Shown one piece after another: positions 26,140-35,178 of a DNA stretch of 46,167 nt; position 1 is the stretch's first letter, and each line of letters opens with the position of its first letter. The translations under genes were made by a program, and so were the position numbers. This stretch comes from an uncultured Porphyromonadaceae bacterium. GTDB taxonomy: Bacteria > Bacteroidota > Bacteroidia > Bacteroidales > Muribaculaceae. The DNA is taken from assembly GCA_947174235.1 (NCBI GenBank), contig CAMWID010000022.1, positions 1-46,167 of the forward strand, read 5' to 3'. The notes under the pieces are model-generated. The model worked only from the letters and a program-made list of their open reading frames with translations. It did not search any database and had not been told where the DNA came from.

Positions 26140-27269
26140 CAGAAAACAAGAGAATCGCACGTGAAGGAGAGACACGGCGACCTAAAGTGTTGATAAGTGG
26201 AGGAGGTACTGGTGGACACATCTTTCCCGCCCTCTCCATAGCGGATGAACTGAAGGCGCGCATGGGAGCCGAGATATTGTTTGTCGGTGCTGAAAACCGG
26301 ATGGAAATGACAAGGGTGCCTGCGGCGGGATATGAAATCATAGGGCTTCCCGTAGCCGGCTTTGACAGAAAGCGTATATGGAAAAACATAAGCGTGCTGT
26401 TCAAGCTGTTCAAGAGCATGCGTATGGCAAAAAATATAGTCAGGAAGTTTAGTCCCGACATAGCGATCGGTGTGGGAGGGTATGCTTCCGGTCCTACACT
26501 GAAAGCCGCCCAGAAAGCGGGGGTGCCCACATTGCTTCAGGAGCAGAACTCATATGCCGGGGTCACCAATAAACTTCTGGGTAAAAAGGCGGCGGCTATC
26601 TGTGTGGCATATGACGGCATGGAACGCTTTTTTCCTGGAGAAAAGATAATCAAGACAGGAAATCCTATAAGGAAGAGTCTGTTAAGTTCGAAAAAGACAG
26701 TTAAAGAAGCACGGGAGTCTTTCGGACTTGATCCCCGGAGGCTCACGTTGCTTGTAGTGGGAGGAAGCCTCGGGGCGAGGACAATAAATGAAAGCCTTGA
26801 GGCAGGGATAAAGGAACTTGCGGATAACGGCATCCAGGTGATATGGCAGACAGGCAAGAATTTCGGCGACCGAGGAATAGCCGCTGTAAAAAATATCAAG
26901 GGTGTCGTTGTCACTCAGTTCATCACGGATATGGCAGCCGCATATAAGGCTGCGGATCTTGTCATAGCGCGTGCCGGCGCCGGAACGATCAGTGAACTCG
27001 AGGCATTGGGAAAACCTGCTATACTTGTCCCGTCGCCTAATGTGGCGGAAGACCATCAGACGCACAATGCCATGGCGCTTGTGGGAAGAGGAGCAGCCTG
27101 TCTTGTAAAAGATTCAGACGCGCGTCAGAATCTGATAGCTACCGCTCTACGCACGATCAATGACCAAGAATCACTTGCTCAAATGACAAAGAATATCTCG
27201 GAGATGGGAGTTCAGGACAGCGATGCCCTCATCGCTGACGAAGTGGCAAAAATTTTAAAAGAACGTTGA
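26136..27269 (+). CDS. murG: UDP-GlcNAc:undecaprenyl-PP-MurNAc-pentapeptide GlcNAc transferase MurG
   Basis: A 377-residue GT28 enzyme that converts lipid I to lipid II at the inner face of the membrane. The N-terminal GGGTGGHIFPAL loop (about residues 22-33), GVGGYASGP, LLQEQNSYAGVTNK and the donor-binding RAGAGTISELEALGKPAILVPSP segment are all present. The N-terminus has an extra 16 or so basic residues before the first strand. It overlaps ftsW by 4 bases and is followed by murC after a single base. Confidence 0.96.
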   Translation: MTENKRIAREGETRRPKVLISGGGTGGHIFPALSIADELKARMGAEILFVGAENRMEMTRVPAAGYEIIGLPVAGFDRKRIWKNISVLFKLFKSMRMAKNIVRKFSPDIAIGVGGYASGPTLKAAQKAGVPTLLQEQNSYAGVTNKLLGKKAAAICVAYDGMERFFPGEKIIKTGNPIRKSLLSSKKTVKEARESFGLDPRRLTLLVVGGSLGARTINESLEAGIKELADNGIQVIWQTGKNFGDRGIAAVKNIKGVVVTQFITDMAAAYKAADLVIARAGAGTISELEALGKPAILVPSPNVAEDHQTHNAMALVGRGAACLVKDSDARQNLIATALRTINDQESLAQMTKNISEMGVQDSDALIADEVAKILKER

Positions 27270-27270
27270 C

Positions 27271-28683
27271 ATGAAAGACAATCACAGCTGTCCGTCCGAC
27301 ACTCCCCTTAAAAACCTGTATTTTGTAGGCGCGGGGGGTATAGGAATGGCAAATCTTGAAAGATATTTTTTAAGTCTCCGCCATAATGTGGCTGGATATG
27401 ACCGTACCCCTTCCCTATTGACTCAAGAGCTTGAGAAAGAGGGAGTGAAAATCACATATACAGATTCCGAAGAGGAAATTCCGGAAGGATTCCGGAATCC
27501 CGAAGACACACTTGTGGTATATACACCCGCAGTGCCGTCCGACAGTCCTATCCTGACATGGTTCAGAACACATGGTTTTGAAGTAGTTAAAAGGGCTGCT
27601 TTGCTTGGCAAGATCACGCGCTCCACCAAATCGATATGTGTGTCCGGTTCACATGGCAAGACCACGACATGCTCAATGACAGCCAATATTTTGCGCGGCT
27701 CGTCGATAGGTTGCAACGCTTTTCTGGGGGGCATCCTCCGGAATACGGGGAGCAATCTTGTGCTCAGTCAGGACTCCGACTGGTCGGTGATAGAGGCGGA
27801 TGAATACGACCGTTCGTTTCATCACCTCTCCCCTTTTATAGCCATTGTCACATCCGTTGATCCTGACCATCTTGACATTTATGGTGATGAGGCGGGTTAT
27901 CTGGAAGGGTTCGCGCATTTCACCTCTCTGATCCGCCCCGGCGGGACTCTCCTGCTTCATACCGGGCTTAAGTTGCATCCGAGGACAGCAGAAGGAGTCA
28001 AGGTAATGACCTATAGCGGCGGAGAAGATGGCGACTGGCATGCGGAAAATATTGTGTTTGGAGAAGGTTCATTAAAATTTGACCTTGTCGGACCGGATAT
28101 AGAAGTCAATGGCATAGAGGTAGGTGTTCCGGTAGAGATAAACATTGACAATGCTGTGGCGGCATCCGCCGCGTCACTGATTGCGGGCGCCACCCCTGAC
28201 GAGGTCAGGGAAGGTATCCGGACGTTCAGGGGCGCCAAGCGCCGGTTTGAGGTCATTCTTGACGGCAAAGATGGCGGCACTGCCTTGATTGATGATTATG
28301 CCCACAGCCCCAATGAGGTCAGGGCTTCGATAAAATCAGTGAAGAAACTTTATCCCGGACGAAAGCTTACGGTCATATTTCAGCCACATCTTTATACCCG
28401 CACGCGAGATTTCGCCAAAGAGTTCGCTTCCGCGCTATCGGAATCAGATGAGGTCATAATGCCGGAGATCTATCCAGCGCGGGAAGAGCCGATAGATGGA
28501 GTAGACTCCATGCTGATTCTCAAAGATGTCAAATCTGGATTAAAATGCTATTGTGAGCGAAAAGATTTGCTAAATATGATAAAAAATCGTAACTTTGACA
28601 TCCTGATGACTCTGGGGGCGGCAGATCTTGACCGGTTGCTTCCTGACATCAAGAATATAATATTGGGCGCAGCCCCGGAATAA
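27271..28683 (+). CDS. murC: UDP-N-acetylmuramate:L-alanine ligase MurC
   Basis: A 470-residue Mur ligase for the first stem-peptide step. The UDP-binding N-terminal motif VGAGGIGMANLE (about 19-30), ATP loop GSHGKTTT at 126-133, EADEYDRSF and DDYAHSPNEV are conserved. The Mpl recycling ligase shares this fold, but the N-terminal motif, length and dcw position fit MurC. It starts 1 base after murG and ends 2 bases before ftsQ. Confidence 0.95.
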   Translation: MKDNHSCPSDTPLKNLYFVGAGGIGMANLERYFLSLRHNVAGYDRTPSLLTQELEKEGVKITYTDSEEEIPEGFRNPEDTLVVYTPAVPSDSPILTWFRTHGFEVVKRAALLGKITRSTKSICVSGSHGKTTTCSMTANILRGSSIGCNAFLGGILRNTGSNLVLSQDSDWSVIEADEYDRSFHHLSPFIAIVTSVDPDHLDIYGDEAGYLEGFAHFTSLIRPGGTLLLHTGLKLHPRTAEGVKVMTYSGGEDGDWHAENIVFGEGSLKFDLVGPDIEVNGIEVGVPVEINIDNAVAASAASLIAGATPDEVREGIRTFRGAKRRFEVILDGKDGGTALIDDYAHSPNEVRASIKSVKKLYPGRKLTVIFQPHLYTRTRDFAKEFASALSESDEVIMPEIYPAREEPIDGVDSMLILKDVKSGLKCYCERKDLLNMIKNRNFDILMTLGAADLDRLLPDIKNIILGAAPE

Positions 28684-28685
28684 AT

Positions 28686-29513
28686 ATGGGTAAGACAATC
28701 CTCAAATGGTTGATACTCACCTTTCTGTTCGTCTATGTCACTTGGGTGACGGTATGGGCGCATGGAGAGGCGAGACGTCATGGTTGTCAGGGTATTGAGG
28801 TTGTCATAGCACAAGCTACAGCCGCCGACACAATCACTCGCAACGGAGTGCTTGACGAATTGTCGCGCTATCCGTGCAGAATAATCGGTGCTCCGGTAGA
28901 GAGTGTCAACACCCTCGATATCGAGCGTTATCTGAGTCGCTTTTCAAATTTTGAAGAAGTGAACTGCATATTGCAGACCGACCGTAAGCTTCGGGTGACG
29001 GTCACCCCTATGATTCCTGCATTGCGAGTATTTGAGAATGGAAAAAGCTATTATATCAACAAAGACGGGAAGAAGATAGAGTCGAAAGCCAGTTTCTTTG
29101 TGGATGTGCCTATTGTGAGCGGAACGTTTGATGAGAAATTCACACCCCGTCAGCTTCTTCCAGTCACGCGGTTTATTTCCACTGATCCCATATTGAGCAA
29201 ATTGATAGGGATGGTCGATGCAAAAGACGCAGACAATATCATCCTTGTGCCCAGGATCCACGGGCACGTGGTGAATTTCGGCGACACGACACGTCTTGAT
29301 GAAAAGAGGCGCGCTCTCCTCACTGTCTACCGGAAAGTGATGCCCTATAAGGGATGGGAGAGATATGACACCATATCTGTTAAATTCAACGGGCAGGTAG
29401 TTGCCACAAGGAGAGTCAAGGATCGTGTCAGCCATGGCGGGGACTATGGAGACGACATCGCTCTTGAGGAGGCAACGCTCCCTCAATTGGCAGCCGTCGG
29501 GGTGGCAGATTGA
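28686..29513 (+). CDS. ftsQ: Cell division protein FtsQ/DivIB
   Basis: A 275-residue bitopic protein: a short cytoplasmic N-terminus, one membrane helix (about residues 5-24), a divergent POTRA-like region (the RYPCRIIGAPVESVNTLDIERYLSRF part) and a beta domain. Overall similarity in this family is low, and the call relies on topology and the position between murC and ftsA. FtsQ recruits FtsL and its partner to the septum. It starts 2 bases after murC, so it is co-translated with the wall ligases. Confidence 0.87.
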   Translation: MGKTILKWLILTFLFVYVTWVTVWAHGEARRHGCQGIEVVIAQATAADTITRNGVLDELSRYPCRIIGAPVESVNTLDIERYLSRFSNFEEVNCILQTDRKLRVTVTPMIPALRVFENGKSYYINKDGKKIESKASFFVDVPIVSGTFDEKFTPRQLLPVTRFISTDPILSKLIGMVDAKDADNIILVPRIHGHVVNFGDTTRLDEKRRALLTVYRKVMPYKGWERYDTISVKFNGQVVATRRVKDRVSHGGDYGDDIALEEATLPQLAAVGVAD

Positions 29514-29576
29514 AAAAAATATCAAGTGGATCAAACCGTATCGCCTTACGGCGGTTAATATAAGAGACAACAACGC

Positions 29577-30896
29577 ATGATGAGTGAGAGATATATAGCG
29601 GCTGTAGAAATAAGCAGCTCAAAAATAATAGCTTCAATCGGGAAGACTTCCGGCGACGGACAGCTTGATGTGGTCGCGGTCGAAGAAGAGAACGAGGTGG
29701 AAGGAGTGAGATATGGTATCATCCAGAATCTGGAGGAGACCTCGGTACGTGTCTCGCGTCTCTTCAGCCAGCTTGAACGGCGTTCGGGCGTGGCTCCGCG
29801 AAAGATCAAAGGGGTGTTTGTAGGGCTTTCGGGAAGGTCTTTGAAGAGCATAACGACAGAGGTGTCGTTGAATCTTCCTGATGCGACTGAGATAACTGAA
29901 GAGATTATCTCCCGTCTCAGTGAGGATGCCAAGCGTAAGGCTATAGACAATACTCTCGAAGTTGTTGACGCGGTGCCGCGTATCTATCATGTCGGGAACG
30001 CGGAGACGCATTCTCCGAAAGGTGCTGTCGGCAATTCCATACAGGCTACGTATGATCTCATCGTGTGCCGTCCTGAATTGAAACGTAACCTTACCCGTAC
30101 CATACCCGACAAACTTGGCGTGAGGATAGAAGGTTTTGTGGTCACCGCGCTTGCCACCGGTCATCTTATCCTTACTCCGGATGAGAAACGTCTCGGGTGT
30201 ATGCTCGTGGATATGGGGGCGGAGACCACTACGGTAACGATTTACCGCAAGGGATGCCTCAGATATTTCGCTACTCTTCCGTTCGGCGGACGCAACATTA
30301 CGCGTGATATAACGTCGCTCAACGTATTGGAAGAGAGGGCAGAGCAGATAAAAATAGCGTCAGGCAACGCCATGGGTCAGGACACACCTTCCTCACTCAA
30401 CATGAATGGTGTCAAGCTGACTGATGTAAACAATCTGGTAGTGGCGAGGGCGGAAGAAATTGTCGCCAATGTCATGGAGCAGATCGAATACGCCGGCATG
30501 AAGGAGACTGATCTTCCCGGAGGCATAGTCTGTATAGGCGGAGGCATAAAGCTTCAGGGTATGCTGGATCTTCTGGAGCTGCAGAGCGGACTCCAGGTGC
30601 GCCGGGGTATGCTCCCCCAGTATGTGCACCTTGAGGATGGTCAGGCTGCCAACAAGAATCTTATACAAGTGATAAGCGTGTTGTATGCCGGAGCAACCCT
30701 GAGCAATCAGGAATGTCTTGAGATCCAGCAGAAAGAACAGATACCTGTCACGGGAGAGGCTCCCATAGAAGAGCAACCCCGACCGAAACAACAGAGCGAA
30801 AGACGTCGCAGGACAAACCGCTTCGTGGAAGGTCTGACAAGAAGGATAGGAGGACTTTTCGGTAATCCTGACGATGATTCAGAACTTATGGAATGA
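29577..30896 (+). CDS. ftsA: Cell division protein FtsA
   Basis: A 439-residue actin-like ATPase that ties FtsZ to the membrane. The phosphate-1 region (AAVEISSSKIIASIGK), the 1C domain, the phosphate-2 motif LVDMGAETTTVTIY and the adenosine motif VCIGGGIKLQG are visible. The C-terminus has a basic linker followed by an amphipathic helix (RFVEGLTRRIGGLFG) that would bind the membrane, then a short acidic tail. Two tandem ATGs at 29577 and 29580 could both start it. ftsZ follows after 96 bases. Confidence 0.96.
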   Translation: MMSERYIAAVEISSSKIIASIGKTSGDGQLDVVAVEEENEVEGVRYGIIQNLEETSVRVSRLFSQLERRSGVAPRKIKGVFVGLSGRSLKSITTEVSLNLPDATEITEEIISRLSEDAKRKAIDNTLEVVDAVPRIYHVGNAETHSPKGAVGNSIQATYDLIVCRPELKRNLTRTIPDKLGVRIEGFVVTALATGHLILTPDEKRLGCMLVDMGAETTTVTIYRKGCLRYFATLPFGGRNITRDITSLNVLEERAEQIKIASGNAMGQDTPSSLNMNGVKLTDVNNLVVARAEEIVANVMEQIEYAGMKETDLPGGIVCIGGGIKLQGMLDLLELQSGLQVRRGMLPQYVHLEDGQAANKNLIQVISVLYAGATLSNQECLEIQQKEQIPVTGEAPIEEQPRPKQQSERRRRTNRFVEGLTRRIGGLFGNPDDDSELME

Positions 30897-30992
30897 CAGG
30901 CTGCAAGCATGAAAATAACAGTTCCCACATAAACTATAACTCTCTCCCATATAATACATAACCTCTTACCTCTATTAAGCAAAGCATCCGAT

Positions 30993-32378
30993 ATGGACGA
31001 AAACGAAATATATGACCTGGCTGACGGTTCGAGATTTGACGAGGATCCCAACGCATCTATAATCAAGGTTATAGGTGTGGGTGGTGGTGGCAGCAATGCA
31101 GTCAACTATATGTTCGGGCAAAACATTCCGAATGTCAATTTTGTGGTCTGCAACACCGACAAGCAGCATCTCAACGAGATGGCGGTGCCAACCAAGTTAC
31201 TGTTGGGCTGGGGGGTTACCCACGGCAGGGGTGCCGGCAACAATCCGGAGGTCGGGCGCCAGTGTGCCGAAGAGAGCAGCGAGGAGATAAAGAAGCTGTT
31301 CCAGGACGGCACGGAAATGGTGTTCATCACCGCCGGTATGGGTGGCGGCACCGGTACAGGAGCCGCTCCGGTTGTGGCACGTCTTGCTAAAGAGGCAGAT
31401 ATGCTGACTATCGGCATTGTCACCGTCCCGTTCATGTTTGAAGGCGAAAAAAAGATCCTTAAGGCGCTTGACGGAGCGAATGAGATGCGGGAGCATGTCG
31501 ACGCGCTTCTGGTCATCAACAATGAAAACCTCATAGAACTTTATAAAGATTATAATTTCTTCAACGCATTCCAGAAAGCTGATGATACGCTCGCTAATGC
31601 GGCGAGAAGTATATCAGACATCATTTCGGAAAGATGCTATATCAATGTCGATTTTCAGGATGTCAAGACCACTCTGAAAGACAGCGGTACAGCCATCATA
31701 TCCACGGCATATGGAGAAGGGGAGCACCGTATATCCGACGCTATCCACAACGCCCTCCATTCGCCATTGCTTAAGGCGCATGATATAAATACGTCAAAGC
31801 GGCTGTTGTTCAAGTTCACATGCTCGCGTGATTCGGAGAATCCATTGCGTGCGGAGGAGATCGCGGAGATCACACAGTTCACATCAAAGCTTCCGTCAAG
31901 TATTGATGTGAAATGGGGTATCGGCGATAATCCTGAGCTTGGCGACAAGGTGAAAATCACGGTTCTCGCCTCAGGTTTCGATGTGACATTGAGGGAATCA
32001 TCTCCCGGTGGCACACAGAATGACGACAGACCTAACAATCCGGGTCCCATCGTGTTCGAGGCTAAAAAGAACATGGAGGAAGAGAAGCTGAAGAAAGAGG
32101 CCTCGACGGAAAGGATAGCTGATTTCTATGGTTCTGACAAGGTCATCAAACAGCGTCGCACAGCCGCGCGTATGAAATATGCGGTTCTCAAGCCGTCGCA
32201 GTTTGACGACCATGAGGTGATAGCCCTGATAGAAAATTCACCGACATTCACGAGGGAACCGCGGTTCAACGAGGAATTGCAGCGGATCTCGGAAGGAGGG
32301 AGGCGCCCCGGCGGTCCGGAGCAACCCGGCGACAAAGGGGGTGAGACTATCTCTTTCGGAAACTTCATGATGCCCTGA
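30993..32378 (+). CDS. ftsZ: Cell division GTPase FtsZ
   Basis: A 461-residue tubulin-like GTPase forming the Z ring. Nucleotide-binding motifs are IKVIGVGGGGSNAVN near residues 25-39, GAGNNPEVGR and the tubulin signature GGGTGTG at 117-123. The T7 loop NVDFQDVKTTLKDSGTA is intact. A linker rich in charged residues leads to a segment that resembles the usual C-terminal interaction peptide (ENSPTFTREPRF), but about 35 further residues follow, ending in ETISFGNFMMP. It closes the dcw cluster. Confidence 0.97.
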   Translation: MDENEIYDLADGSRFDEDPNASIIKVIGVGGGGSNAVNYMFGQNIPNVNFVVCNTDKQHLNEMAVPTKLLLGWGVTHGRGAGNNPEVGRQCAEESSEEIKKLFQDGTEMVFITAGMGGGTGTGAAPVVARLAKEADMLTIGIVTVPFMFEGEKKILKALDGANEMREHVDALLVINNENLIELYKDYNFFNAFQKADDTLANAARSISDIISERCYINVDFQDVKTTLKDSGTAIISTAYGEGEHRISDAIHNALHSPLLKAHDINTSKRLLFKFTCSRDSENPLRAEEIAEITQFTSKLPSSIDVKWGIGDNPELGDKVKITVLASGFDVTLRESSPGGTQNDDRPNNPGPIVFEAKKNMEEEKLKKEASTERIADFYGSDKVIKQRRTAARMKYAVLKPSQFDDHEVIALIENSPTFTREPRFNEELQRISEGGRRPGGPEQPGDKGGETISFGNFMMP

Positions 32379-32461
32379 CAGATAAATATATAAACAACAT
32401 ATCCAGACAAAACGAGCGGAGGCGCCTGTGCGGCTCCGGAAATCCAACAAGAAGTCAAAAA

Positions 32462-34129
32462 ATGGAAACTAAATTCCAGATGGTTGCAAAGACCTTTCAG
32501 GGTCTTGAAGACGTGCTCCGTGACGAACTCATTGAATTAGGGGCAGAGAATGTCGAGCTCGGACTCCGAATGGTGACATTCGAGGGAGACAACGAACTGA
32601 TGTATCGTGCCAATCTCTGTTGCCGCACAGCATTGAGGATACTAAAGCCCATAGTGAAGTTTACAGCAGATTCCACTGACGAGCTATATGATCAGGTCAG
32701 GGATCTTGACTGGGAACAATTTATGAGTGTGGATTCCACATTCGCTATCGACTCGACAGTCAACAGCGCGGAGTTCACCCATTCCAAATTCGTGACTTAC
32801 CGTGTGAAAGACGGTATAGCGGATCATTTCAATGACAAATATGGCAGGCGTCCGTCAATCCGTCTGACAGGTGCTGACATCCAGCTCAATGTTCATATCT
32901 CTGACAACAGGGTTACAATCTCTCTGGATTCAAGCGGCGAGCCTCTGTCGAAACGGGGATACCGTGTGGAGCAGACCGAGGCGCCCATCAATGAAGTCCT
33001 TGCCGCCGGCATCATCATGAAGACCGGCTGGAGGGGCGACAGCGATTTCGTGGATCCCATGTGCGGCTCAGGCACATTCCTGATAGAAGCGGCCCTCATA
33101 GCCGGGAATATCAATCCCGGAATCTACAGGGAGCATTTCGCGTTTGAGAAATGGCAGGACTTTGATCAGGACCTCTTTGAGGAGATTTATAACGATGATT
33201 CCGCCGAACGGGACTTCGCCTATAAGATCTACGGGGGGGATATTTCTCCCGAGGCGGTGGCGATAGCCCGTAAAAATATTAAATCCGCGAGGGTGGAGGA
33301 TATGGTGGAGCTTCAATGCAAACCGTTGACCGAATGGACCGACAACGCTCCGGAAGGTATTCTTGTGACCAATCCTCCCTACGGAGAACGTCTGAGACCT
33401 GACAACATAAACATGCTTTACAGAAGCATAGGATCTACCCTGAAGACATATTTCCGTGGCTGGCATGCCTGGATCATCGGTTTCAAGGATGAGCAGTTTG
33501 CAGAGATAGGTCTCAAGCCTTCCATCAAGATTCCTTTGCACAACGGCAGCCTGGAGTGCAGCCTAAGGGAGTATGTGATGTTTGACGGCAAATATTCAGA
33601 TTTCCGTGCCGAAGGTGGCAGCGTAAGCAATCCTGACGCGAGAAGGGAGCAAGGACCGAAGAAAGTGCGCCATATCTCTGACGACGACTGGGAGAAGCAG
33701 GCGAAGAAGTTCAACAGCGGAAAAGGAATGACTGACGACAGGAAGAAGAAGAAATCCTTTAACCGCGATGACCGCAAACGGTCTTTTGACAGTATGCCCA
33801 AAGGACGCTACAGCAATGACGATGATGATGATTTCGATGGATTCCGTCCGATGGAAAGGAAAGATACGAGATCTCGCGACGGTTATGGCAAAGAGCGTAG
33901 AAACGACCGTCCGGCATATGGAAAGTCTGACCGAAAGCCATACGGCAGGAACGACCGCAACGACCGCGACGGCGGATCGTTTAACCGGGAACGTCGTCAG
34001 CAGGAACCGCGCGGCTACAATCCCGCCAATTCACGCGGACCGAGGCTTCCTGAATCGTCAGAGACTGTCATCAACCCGGTACATATGCGGCAACGCAAGG
34101 GGTGGAAGAAGACGGAGGAAGAGGATTGA
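32462..34129 (+). CDS. THUMP-domain 23S rRNA methyltransferase (RlmL N-terminal-like) with long charged tail
   Basis: A 555-residue protein. The N-terminal part holds a ferredoxin-like/THUMP RNA-binding module (about 1-160); the SAM-dependent methylase domain (about 165-390) contains DPMCGSGTFLIEAAL and the N2-amine catalytic motif NPPYGER at 304-310. This matches the guanine-N2 methylase half of E. coli RlmL; the RlmK half is absent. Instead, residues about 395-555 form a low-complexity tail with Lys/Arg/Asp/Gly blocks, such as a run of five Asp and repeated R-N-D-R units. The tail is probably disordered and could bind RNA. The substrate base is inferred from the family. Confidence 0.88.
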   Translation: METKFQMVAKTFQGLEDVLRDELIELGAENVELGLRMVTFEGDNELMYRANLCCRTALRILKPIVKFTADSTDELYDQVRDLDWEQFMSVDSTFAIDSTVNSAEFTHSKFVTYRVKDGIADHFNDKYGRRPSIRLTGADIQLNVHISDNRVTISLDSSGEPLSKRGYRVEQTEAPINEVLAAGIIMKTGWRGDSDFVDPMCGSGTFLIEAALIAGNINPGIYREHFAFEKWQDFDQDLFEEIYNDDSAERDFAYKIYGGDISPEAVAIARKNIKSARVEDMVELQCKPLTEWTDNAPEGILVTNPPYGERLRPDNINMLYRSIGSTLKTYFRGWHAWIIGFKDEQFAEIGLKPSIKIPLHNGSLECSLREYVMFDGKYSDFRAEGGSVSNPDARREQGPKKVRHISDDDWEKQAKKFNSGKGMTDDRKKKKSFNRDDRKRSFDSMPKGRYSNDDDDDFDGFRPMERKDTRSRDGYGKERRNDRPAYGKSDRKPYGRNDRNDRDGGSFNRERRQQEPRGYNPANSRGPRLPESSETVINPVHMRQRKGWKKTEEED

Positions 34130-34174
34130 ATGATAATCGGGGATAAAAGGGATCCCGAATGAAAGATAAAAAAG

Positions 34175-35167
34175 GTGACACGCTATAAAGGCATAGGAAA
34201 GACAGGATTAGTGCTCGCTGTCATGGCAATGATCGCCATGACAGCGGTCTCTTTTGTGTTTCGTCCGGAGATGCGAATCTCCGGAGAGCTCGGCATATGT
34301 ATGCCTTCTCCCAATCTCTGGGACATAAATCCCGTGTCTTCGTGGATTATCAACACCGTATTGCTCGGCGCGATAGCGGCGGGAGGTTTTTTTCTCAACA
34401 GGACACACAATTTCATACGGTCGACACAGCCGGTATTGCCCGCCATGTTTCTGGTTCTTGCCGGATCAAATCCGTGGCTCAACTATTATCTGTCGTCATC
34501 TACGCTGATATGTGCGGTCAACCTCATGGCATTGTCAGTGCTTTTCGGGGAATATAATTCCCGCAACGCCACCCAACCGATGTTCGCGATAGGGACATTC
34601 ATCTCTATCGGGAGCATGTTCCAGTATGCCATGCTTCCGATGACGGTCGCATATATCCTGGGGGCGATCATAATGAAGTCGTTCAGGATAAAGGAATTTT
34701 TAGCTCTCATGATGGGGCTTGTGGCGCCTTATTGGGTAGGAGTCGGTCTCGGGCTGATAAGTCCGGATGCATTTGAGGTTCCTGATATAACGAATCTGTT
34801 CAGCGACTTCGCCAAGGCTTCCGAAATCTTTGTAATGGCTCTGAGCGTGGGGATCGCGATTTTCTTTGGAGGATTGCTCGCCATGAACAACAGTATAAAG
34901 CTCTATGCCGGCAATTCAAGAGTAAATGCCCTGAATATGACCGTCACATTGCTGGGACTTGTATGCTCGGTGTGCATTATCGTGGATTTTTCCAACATGC
35001 TGGCGTATCTCGGCACACTTTATTTTTATGTTGCGGTACAGGTGGCAAACCTGTGCGCGTTGTGGAAAATGAGGAAAGAATGGCTTGCAGTATTGATTCC
35101 CGGGGTCATATACATAGGATTTTTTCTGGCTATGATTCTTGGAGGGGGAAAGATTGGAGTTAATTAA
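34175..35167 (+). CDS. Polytopic membrane protein of unknown function (GTG start)
   Basis: A 330-residue protein with about eight to ten hydrophobic helices spread over the whole length and few charged residues. The start is GTG at 34175: an in-frame stop lies at 34160-34162, and the ATG at 34159 is in another frame that stops after nine codons. It lies between the rRNA methylase and pdxB, ending 11 bases before pdxB, so co-transcription with pdxB is likely. It may belong to the DUF6427-type membrane proteins of Bacteroidetes, but I cannot confirm that. No transporter signature is recognisable. Confidence 0.8.
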   Translation: MTRYKGIGKTGLVLAVMAMIAMTAVSFVFRPEMRISGELGICMPSPNLWDINPVSSWIINTVLLGAIAAGGFFLNRTHNFIRSTQPVLPAMFLVLAGSNPWLNYYLSSSTLICAVNLMALSVLFGEYNSRNATQPMFAIGTFISIGSMFQYAMLPMTVAYILGAIIMKSFRIKEFLALMMGLVAPYWVGVGLGLISPDAFEVPDITNLFSDFAKASEIFVMALSVGIAIFFGGLLAMNNSIKLYAGNSRVNALNMTVTLLGLVCSVCIIVDFSNMLAYLGTLYFYVAVQVANLCALWKMRKEWLAVLIPGVIYIGFFLAMILGGGKIGVN

Positions 35168-35178
35168 TTGTAGGATAT

